A DNA stretch of 48,690 bases. Origin: Elusimicrobia bacterium GWA2_66_18 (GTDB lineage Bacteria > Elusimicrobiota > Elusimicrobia > UBA1565 > UBA9628). Of the stretch, positions 47,901 to 48,690 are shown piece after piece. The notes beneath the pieces are model-generated. The model was not told the origin of the DNA. It was given only the letters and a program-made list of their open reading frames with translations, and did not search any database. The first letter of the stretch is position 1; each line of letters opens with the position of its first letter. The stretch spans positions 1-48,690 of the forward strand of contig MGTX01000030.1 in assembly GCA_001799675.1 (NCBI GenBank). The letters are read 5' to 3'. Position numbers and translations under genes: made by a program.

Positions 47901-48690
47901 CGTTGAGCGCGCCGACGTTATAGGTCGTCGTGTCGAAGTAGACGGCTCCCGCGCCCGAGAAGCTGGAGCCGTCCCACCAGGAGTTCGACGCCCCATTAGC
48001 CGAGGAGACGGCGATCTGCAGGCTGCCGATGCCCGAGAGGGCGTCCGTGGAGGTCCCGACGAAGGAGGTGACGGAGGCATTAATCCACTGCGGCGTCGTC
48101 AGCGTCGCCGTGGGTCGTAGCGTGTCGAAAGTGAATCCGGCTGAACTTAAAGCCACTTGGGTATTGCCGGCCATGTCGGTGGCCGACGACAAGACGACGT
48201 AGCTGCTCGCATGCGAGAACAGCGATGAATTGTTGAAGTCGAAATTCCAGGGGTTATTGGCTCCGAAAGCCTTGAACCAGGCCGGGCACGACGCCGTGAA
48301 GCCCCCATTGGGCGCATAGCAGTTGTTGGGCCCGGGAAGCTTCGTGTTCGAGATGCTCAAGGACACCGTCGAGAGGAGGACATTGCCGTAAGCGGCGAAA
48401 GCGGCGCCGTTGATCGACGGCATCACGCTATAGAATTTCGCATCCAGCGGCAGGGCGATGGAGGACGTCGGAGATTTTGAATTAAATATAAACGTCGAGC
48501 CCCGCACGCTGTAATACGCCTCCTGGTTGCCCCCGTCATCGGCGCTGTCCAAGCCCACGGAACTCACGTAATAGCTCGTGCCGTCGGTCAAATCGTTGGA
48601 AGTCGGCAGATTGCTGTCCGTCAAGCTCCAAGACGAGGCATAGACGTTGTTGACCGCGACGCTTGAAATCGACGCCGTCCACTTGAGGAC
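29989..48690 (-). CDS. Giant modular secreted/surface protein (5' end outside window)
   Basis: One frame runs without a stop from the right window edge to TAG 29991, at least 6,233 residues; the true start and any signal peptide lie outside. The order is: about twelve Ig-like modules (48690 to about 43940), a short Cys-containing linker, about sixteen D-x-[YF]-x-N modules (to about 37400), eight modules with EF-hand-like Asp/Asn loops (to about 32000), an FG-GAP-like Ca2+ segment (31650-31260), a fibronectin III-like domain (30680-30320) and a FlgD-like C-terminal domain (30310-29992). Family knowledge suggests an adhesin, surface fibre or matrix protein exported across both membranes. Low Cys, high Ser/Thr/Gly/Asn content and repeats fit an extracellular location. 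No catalytic domain is visible. Confidence 0.88.
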   Translation of the reverse strand, partial: VLKWTASISSVAVNNVYASSWSLTDSNLPTSNDLTDGTSYYVSSVGLDSADDGGNQEAYYSVRGSTFIFNSKSPTSSIALPLDAKFYSVMPSINGAAFAAYGNVLLSTVSLSISNTKLPGPNNCYAPNGGFTASCPAWFKAFGANNPWNFDFNNSSLFSHASSYVVLSSATDMAGNTQVALSSAGFTFDTLRPTATLTTPQWINASVTSFVGTSTDALSGIGSLQIAVSSANGASNSWWDGSSFSGAGAVYFDTTTYNVGALNDAWTWNRPPLTHGTVYLVRTNTTDRAGNNWILDQAASVTFDTAPPTAIISAPVNGGFYNNLATITGTSADNIGVSTIALIIQDVTQAAPNCYSDVAGAFTAACPYPFPARGTAGAWNFGGVTWSDGHRYIVTAQATDKAGNVQAVFGAGISSNSFIFDQRSPTSLALNPDGSQAFADLPMISGTASGVSLLTPLAGVQLSLGQITGSTTDYFDGALFNATTEYFNQTMFVGAASGTWSFATPVLTTGKYYIIRSKAVDAGGNEENFVVSISTQFLFDKTKSTGAVTALAGSASNAPYHRTIAPITGSAFDGPSAASAGLETLAGGGAQIRILDDGLGLWWNNTGGDFNQPLANSAWFNANSGSAASWTYDHAALDGKLVSGNSYRVQFRAKDRALPANYNQGPSSNGIDSNFTLGTDSITFIADTAPPLSRVTTPGDGAVIKTLTTIGGTAVDQLVNNSSSGISSAGLIEFSVQEISPNTSFLTCPAYSTFTSTTESWCAATSLIGSVWSRPAPPLLVDGFTYRIRVRARDNAVPGGNLETVISSITFTYNTTAPGVSVTVPAPGSFQKNVASIEGSASGTYGVAVASIAVQELSSQYWWNGSTFTAPGTKMWFTAVLAGGPQNYTFTYSSTTLVFQDDYQYAIDARVEDTAGNPGNLGVQASFTFDTTQPNSNPTVVPVPGAYLSNLSVISGVASDPNAHASGVAKTEIAIRKPNGDYWQAGGGWAGGSPAWLATTGAPAWSKNTGLPPSNNSASGLEDGSKYTVTSRSIDVAGSTQTAINTSTFTFDVTLPVAVLAEPPASAEGGTLYDRNAALTSLMGNASDAAPDSVAQVQVRLRDNVTLKYWNRDGVLSQPAQFFNLTEGQKESAWFVADTTTTIPWQVWTTTQALSLLGNGNTYRAEVRSLDLAGNYSSPLSTASFRFDNVKPQSFVNLPASGATITALTSITGTSTDLLGLGLGGSGVFEINVAVRNNQTGLWWGGLSFNQGIPLPFTLTGDPWSYAGLTMADLASGTSYYVTSWAKDNAGNIEDSYNIRGSTFLFDNTAPVTASTVPANNEAYNGIAGHARQIPPIRGTAGDATSGIASVRISIQSRDEAGQPCFVIGVGFIGACPYWQDATGLFNSSWTFNTASLQFSGGHHYMVTSSGTDNVGNTQTSVVSNTFLYDSTAPAANLTEPVNGLTYPVTEIIQGTDADPGFGTGNGSGVKATSGWHLGKVQILLLRDEVNPNVTGAFGAAGCDPGSDYLWDGNAWVAATAAACPGGASPLWVTVNNQLTETAWEDNSLINKWVKGKKYVLWTRAIDNAGNPQGDASIVAGPRFQIADSAASFAVNVKASGCGGAPLTTLNAGTDYCVEMQALDSGGAPALAYASTVTFEMQNIFEPPASGPEITDTDNSIDDNFGLPKTYKFIAGDLGFKQFDGQLRLRRASQLGNTRRLVITDIADGTITGASDLFVNPMAADRIMVTVQGESYEPGKRTSPAGRGQSPTARQAGSLTPVTLRITDQYWNTISVSTTVTVVTSDPFDTDPGPQTFTGSTTINVTLIQAGTQTVSAEGTGIGANVANPSSEITVGAQGITQLLALLPGEMRVQGSAQGKSGSVSPQVVGSTFAVTVYGVDQYFNTDASSVIVVSADILSDVNAAAVPTQKLVSGATTFLLTAVTAGTHTVRAQAGAAISNPTYVTPPSGSVKVWWDKPVKLQLLAEGQFAAPGRSPYTADPTTGGRLANSPAVLTAGVTTTLTINLVDQYYNVVRGTTPFMDEAVLPISSHTFLVEIRFPTDPSIQARGFAPTPYERGLLNGTTSFSVIPVTRQSGFAVMARDTTPNKYSTDTVSGLTVNAGAAEALQVLVSSSPGPSTPGEIAAEGTPTGKTGTPGPLIAGSTFYVTVRAVDKYWNLALSETRAVKLVVNDVYATMPVPLSRGLISGERIFTDFVPSVSTGNLVISAVDDSGAPTPLSSQTVSGIVVNPGTADRLILVMPGEILDPGRNIAPFGVTGTPSMQTAGVPFTAGVYATDSRYNWVSGVVQNPIRVISDDTTVAGPPVGLINDFAMTNGSATITNINLVSGGARTLIASDLDAGAPVLATSEVKAFNLAADTPYGLRILLPGESRTVSRPRAATTGRTGAAFDTQAGPSFAFSVVVDINDSYWNLTPGASQEIRLSSDDPFAVIVPTTQVITTSATYTVYMKRAGVSRLFADMVSPTLQPPWAYSLVNDTSSVINVAAGIPTKLVLKLPGQDFSEGSQTGKTFSAASQKAGDALSASGGGIIPDVRVGVVDDFFNLVKNCPANPRCVAAVKIQTPKDSYAVSVATAAIDTTLGFTPPMTVVLRRAATDQFLTAEDFNTTGLISDNNPATVSTFTVVAADPVGLQVLLPGQTAIPGSGNYLTGPPYGGFTGSISTPTAGSTFTVTVNFVDRFMNLASPVCTSGCPVVAVTSNDPYATNGLTGALSPIGTVSIDNFQLLRKSSMAVVSANLAVNDPICMDNPPSTWNVCHTQAAVTPAFKVYASSAVALQVVLPGETAVPGVGKTGLPTPFTITWPATSFQAEVNLVDSYSNICTDSAQDTNPPAVMPNVYITLPGDPAATAPSSQSLFQGKRSFSIFPKTSISTYTVVASTGSSPIVGYAAGTSSQFWTLPAPADHLHFTGAPATKKAGVQFTLGLIAHDAYHNVLSSGTNVYVGTVTFVAESFSGVQAPEFSPSTVTFSGSVDKGVKPAAVLATLKKVGSRWIQAYDQNSPWIATDFNPALNGPFVAITASDPDAVGVLPGADTFVSAGSNSNPGLQEFTGQLTDAFGNAVVNAQTIDVRLVAVAGTPGVIKWDNGGTWVNAGVSTQVVTDAQGRVGFTNRLAYFVSSKKDDSARIWLGTVTAPADLTSPVDYITLEPDSTTGEKKNITGALVTAGGTATKLVFLSTPTQASVGISDVGSGGAYILERRDDFNNPTKLNDTTVRLKVAETPVHDSNGNMTLGVAGATGDYGFRNRNNTAFIDRITIFGGSTGAEPVTQFRYHDKMSSYSGVGPSSNTAEGSRPGWWTIQAYIGTTLLATHQLRMNPGVIDRVDFGNTQNTLVAGKTGNFYISPIEFKAQLWDKFKNPCVAALPYEVKLSTVTRSPSPVNDYVAFSSAPDAFDGSRFAAPFFAASTTSVTIPLDAYQTTFYYIDTLASSQYAPSGGTKPVIAIDVAGLPTSHAEQSVVILPDLIDRIVVSTGGGQVLPAGTTSSAFFLETRDYYGNVSPLRAGDENLGVFQLTSNSGGQVLFSTPTTGNFKSAPGMAYLAVNQSATSFYLIDTMLASGSSSHTLTVSALTNPSWASGQASYTVIAGPPVAINWGTPARRLIAGTTVQFSGGAPVDTVVEAQLVDQYGNPTFSASTYTIRYTSVGNDTFAGIDPNTVIVATSPSGFWRDIYGGNLDVAILGGTGQTSAAMYFWSRLAGGATIYAQAQLSGTNVFAPISQVHEITANKAAYLTLNHPYTPANPLKVASQGFVTLTARDLFGNVAKGDAENGNYYTDLVNFASSGSTATVSLMDLTSLTTFHVFLKAEAGVFSNLAVYDTYQEVLRISASDYYTPTIYGFTNDGTRTGLPTKTSLRSDGDVELAGLVVSPTDLAPESNPPPSGPIPSAKIAAGTTKKVLNQGDGTTAASPDPIAMLRLSMNIQATQATSLTANLRSLRVQSRVEGNLSNSRIAEVGLWYDKNLNGRYDPPPGDTLLSTGAYDGAGAWFFGNNASFNQIPLDVAFPLESAIFSAPKNFFLTVRVTSTGYAADELPKSFGLEIPAPSYINLSGSSQVDVALNNFAIVTATSSVEREPAKITILPSSINSWWQPSTVLSSYTYVSQGTSNAGVMKLDAWTNAFTGTLSKITVQHSGTGLDAHISRVHLYLDTQADRVTTPGDGVFQPLIDKEIANGVFPSGETRQMTLVISNPTGLAGTVTTSTKTYFLAFDYDPSAEPGQTHGIKISNENITTLSGDGVISPANFPYASDEVSVTATPDVLVLTNWTRDGNNATYPLATNLIQNQINQPVAKITLRANSGSAEWKALKLDRWIPSTHFTGLTGIYDSRYTALNKADDVKNIKIWADTDGDGLLNVSSDSQVSPLSSVIHNFPTVTLAAPLSSAGPAGGVEVFVAGIVGMLPSDNPFPGDTENRLVLNDGQTDETLKEVLYCHGIDLSNNKFTNCDRGQESTGLHDHQIGTVLSGPARIPVKSLIGGGGQDILTNKVDYFVTFDVNPLAAVSGQSNLGVAIPATSYFLISAPKQFSSANVGLPPIGLTMSQILRMTEYSDLVRVVSSDTVDPLIGSYLQQKSTVAVAVLNINTDVADAAWRWILVYATGTALQVGSLAGDVEEVQLWKDVNNDGLFNTANDVLVGSGTFGNYQGQPFIAQIINTTPIKLVTAALAPTPQRYFVALRMAALAAPTDAFARPRTLGVKILPTSLPTASPITDNIFLNALSLPNAYDPGSPLPFIGKARTIVAAPQVMSVKATPMFSTSTGTYAAPLLMTTIGFNPAGTIEPAWVLTSTIGLHVPPAGTTAYMLVDNEIVGYTGFGPGAPTITGVERGALNTLPTAHSTDTYVWPQIHQGERNIAALRLEIWTSEFQVQLAGLRLNRSLPSGLSGDDADLSAISIYKSADGVFHRDPDTGQDITDIKLGASYFGAPPETSGRVLVPINDPTANNAGYMLVTSTPSVLYVAFDVSQSAKFSHPALTPPSEVTGAFVSDGSRFVLTPANAGHTTVFVGASPVASPIFVLAPTMNTVTAEFDQISGNSALQNDKDVPILRLRLRTDRNTAIIQRLRFDRIGSANSLDSDVNVLKVWADSNGNGAFDVNDSTPGDLGDHPYMISYGNETFSTGTVNVILKNPIVVSTQPADYFVTYDISQFAGEGNKLGIQVVDPSYLTVQVPHRVVFTAPSFQSNPLLRVDKVSSNLTFGAYDLAEGVSGVTQAQQNVPMLRFSLVSDVALAPWRSLRLERGGGSQDPGKPLGRNTNVKFVRLFKDINQNDVLDFNDINISEVNTTLIVGVSSTTDPPFDLVVASTRGLPTDNAGTAVGGHLYVNGAELMSFSGQGCKTAAVAGIDNATGKPCLAITSRGDRLGTAFTPRLNLSAGVPVRKVDVFNQANDADLQTLVTLNNDQYIGPTAQVFFAAYDIGDGAVANDLVGVSVRDASWIGLPRGDNVTQSVYQGITRSNPLGTSTTGYPYVGSDIAVNPITVEISGYSAAPAGAGQGDANVPILQVNLRTNTDFVNLAQMRFKQTGTVVDSTVPLTGDGDASLIKVWLDNGDKVFTPNLDMVIGQLAVSTAGSFSNGSALVPLAYNSIPYVSITTASVIFFVTADIGYVDRKGGSTLGHTLGFKLEKFADLIGLDGSPLTAAADSVKQPPVASKTLTIAPLTVPGVSISSALPPIIVTRAGPGVPSAAVGYPAYAKLDAVNCNNGKDLINSRNNICLDSNSNPIPDATKWICPDGSSWPTNCGASAPLLDVNGDGLPDNFTVGENTRPTQISLLGDGTPTTDLTGTGILDVDVNKDGILDVVIFPSGSNKPQFRIGLDVADQGNLSTTAPDPGQGLVPSAWAKSAGELNFNLPVVGASGYYQVAVGKYYDDPIGITHKWSSVTVTGTSGLSAASFFTRAAGVPITAAKLTNLVLEVPNVARLTQALTQDTTFFSVDDASKLRLPGLLYIGSEVLRAKRGTAANTLEVVFQDGDPAPFSGRGLRGSAPIIHTSGELVSDAGAILFAQYISASGSASPSQAMWVYRVDPTPPTTPSAATPLEQGKPSYAVRWGASVQSISGVSSYEFQERGGDPKDLSATVIWRTLNIVPSRLTTYNVGDPTFPGETPRAPGQYYGYRVRAVSGAGVLSGWSPLSSAANTGLTSAIISGVSNFPNPFDSRKGGAQGKTQIAYTLNSEADVTITIYDALGYLVKTLSCAPGADGCRAGANFMAWDGRNDAGVQVSKGGYVARIKVKATGGSATAIRKIGVIH
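29992..30310 (-). other. FlgD-like C-terminal domain of the giant protein
   Basis: The last 106 residues begin SNFPNPFDSRKGG, followed by TQIAYTLNSEADVTITIYDA, LGYLVKTL, AWDGRNDAGVQVSKGGYVAR and a final strand. The FPNPF start and the W-D-G-[RK]-[ND]-x-x-G-x-x-V-x-x-G-x-Y core are those of FlgD Ig-like or type 9-like C-terminal domains found at the end of large exported proteins. It is probably the export or anchoring signal; no secretion apparatus is in the window. Confidence 0.8.
30755..35560 (-). repeat. Four phage-tail-like inserts within and after module family C
   Basis: Four short segments share the layout G-x-L-x-[IV]-x-[GN]-E-[IVL]-x...L-x-G-[VI]-x-RG...GT...H...G-x-x-V, which is common in phage tail and baseplate proteins. 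They lie at about 35560-35325 (VLYCHGIDLS...CDRGQESTGLHDHQIG), 34370-34185 (LVDNEIVGYTGF...GVERGALNTLPTAHS), 32835-32600 (LYVNGAELMSFSG...TSRGDRLGTAFT) and 30965-30755 (LYIGSEVLRAKRG...GRGLRGSAPIIHTSG). Confidence 0.55.
32000..36990 (-). repeat. Module family C: eight repeats with EF-hand-like Ca2+ loops
   Basis: Eight copies, centred near 36900, 36350, 35750, 34900, 34130, 33530, 32990 and 32150, share a strand of the type W-x-x-L-x-L-x-R, then D-x-[DN]-[VI] and a [LIV]-[WY]-x-D strand that leads into a loop D-x-[ND]-x-[DN]-G-x-[FL]-[DN]: DKNLNGRYD, DTDGDGLLN, DVNNDGLFN, DSNGNGAFD, DINQNDVLD. These loops resemble dockerin or EF-hand calcium sites, so calcium probably rigidifies this part. 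A later strand reads YFV-[AT]-[FY]-D-[IV]. Confidence 0.75.
37400..43500 (-). repeat. Module family B: about sixteen D-x-[YF]-x-N repeats, nine with an LPGE motif
   Basis: Each unit has an invasin/Big_1-like strand with D-x-[YF]-x-N (ITDQYWN, GVDQYFN, LVDQYYN, AVDKYWN, INDSYWN, FVDRFMN, LTDAFGN, TRDYYGN, LVDQYGN, ARDLFGN). In the first nine copies the strand is preceded by L-x-[VL]-x-L-PG-E/Q...PG...GKTG-x-P. These motifs fall near 43497, 43165, 42800, 42365, 41975, 41600, 41215, 40800 and 40365, a period of about 330-435 bases. The later copies (below about 40300) keep the D-x-[YF]-x-N strand and lose the LPGE element. Confidence 0.75.
43940..48690 (-). repeat. Module family A of the giant protein: about twelve Ig-like repeats
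   Basis: The unit is about 125-135 residues. Each copy has F-[DN]-x3-P-[TVG] at the start, a GTA/GTSxD-x-x-SG strand, a signature of the type [YW]-W-[DN]-G-x-x-F in the middle (WWDGSSF, YFDGALF, YWWNGSTF, WWGGLSF, LWDGNAW), a W-x-[YF] strand, then Y-x-V-x-[ST]-x-A-x-D-x-AGN. In several copies the signature is replaced by C-Y...F...CP (for example NCYAPNGGFTASCP near 48300, NCYSDVAGAFTAACP near 47610, CFVIGVGFIGACP near 44590), two Cys about 11 residues apart that could form a disulfide outside the cell. The copies have diverged, so this is not recent amplification. Confidence 0.8.

Overview
The window looks like chromosomal DNA of a GC-rich, Gram-negative-type bacterium, most probably an Elusimicrobiota (Elusimicrobia) lineage known mainly from metagenomes. 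The basis is mixed: a LolCDE-type lipoprotein exporter implies an outer membrane, and a giant secreted protein ends in an FNP-N-F plus FlgD-like C-terminal domain of the kind I associate with Elusimicrobiota and the Fibrobacteres group. No rRNA, tRNA or marker gene in the window proves the assignment.

Layout. 1-660: a 53-bp tandem repeat at the edge, a decayed IS1182-type transposase and a possible RelE-like toxin remnant. 873-3140 (minus): murQ, a secreted alpha/beta-hydrolase fold that has lost its catalytic residues, and ndk. 3230-5419: bacterioferritin, a CbiX-like chelatase and a secreted TPR protein; the last two diverge from a 44-bp bidirectional promoter. 5451-9668 (plus): two single-domain response regulators, lysS, lolC/E and lolD, mostly overlapping. 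9737-11411: ilvE and xth. 11418-14117 (minus): a Lon protease carrying a signal peptide, divergent from GTP-dependent PEP carboxykinase (14279-16072) across a structured 161-bp regulatory region. 16115-18822: an orphan radical SAM/SPASM protein and an unrecognised secreted protein. 18824-29889 (minus): a run of genes with short gaps or overlaps encoding a CHASE2 adenylate cyclase, a DUF3307 membrane protein, a thiolase and a complete histidine-degradation pathway (hutH, hutU, hutI, ftcD) with yajQ and a HAD phosphatase embedded. 29989-48690 (minus): one reading frame of at least 6,233 codons, still open at the window edge, encoding a mosaic, repeat-built surface or secreted protein.

How it fits together. 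HutH, HutU, HutI and the bifunctional FtcD turn histidine into glutamate, ammonia and methenyl-THF. PEP carboxykinase would allow gluconeogenesis from amino-acid carbon. A membrane-bound class III cyclase lies in the same transcription-direction block as the hut genes. The pckG promoter has a perfect 18-bp palindrome centred at -41.5 (if transcription starts at the ATG), the geometry of a class II CRP/FNR-type activator, so a cAMP link between amino-acid catabolism and gluconeogenesis is a reasonable hypothesis.

Two features stand out. First, at least six genes have a -10-like hexamer (TATAAT, TATGAT, TAGAAT, TATACT) ending 6 or 7 nt before the start codon and no Shine-Dalgarno sequence, so leaderless transcription looks common here. 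Second, the giant protein is built from three successive repeat families, with four phage-tail-like inserts and a sortable C-terminal domain.
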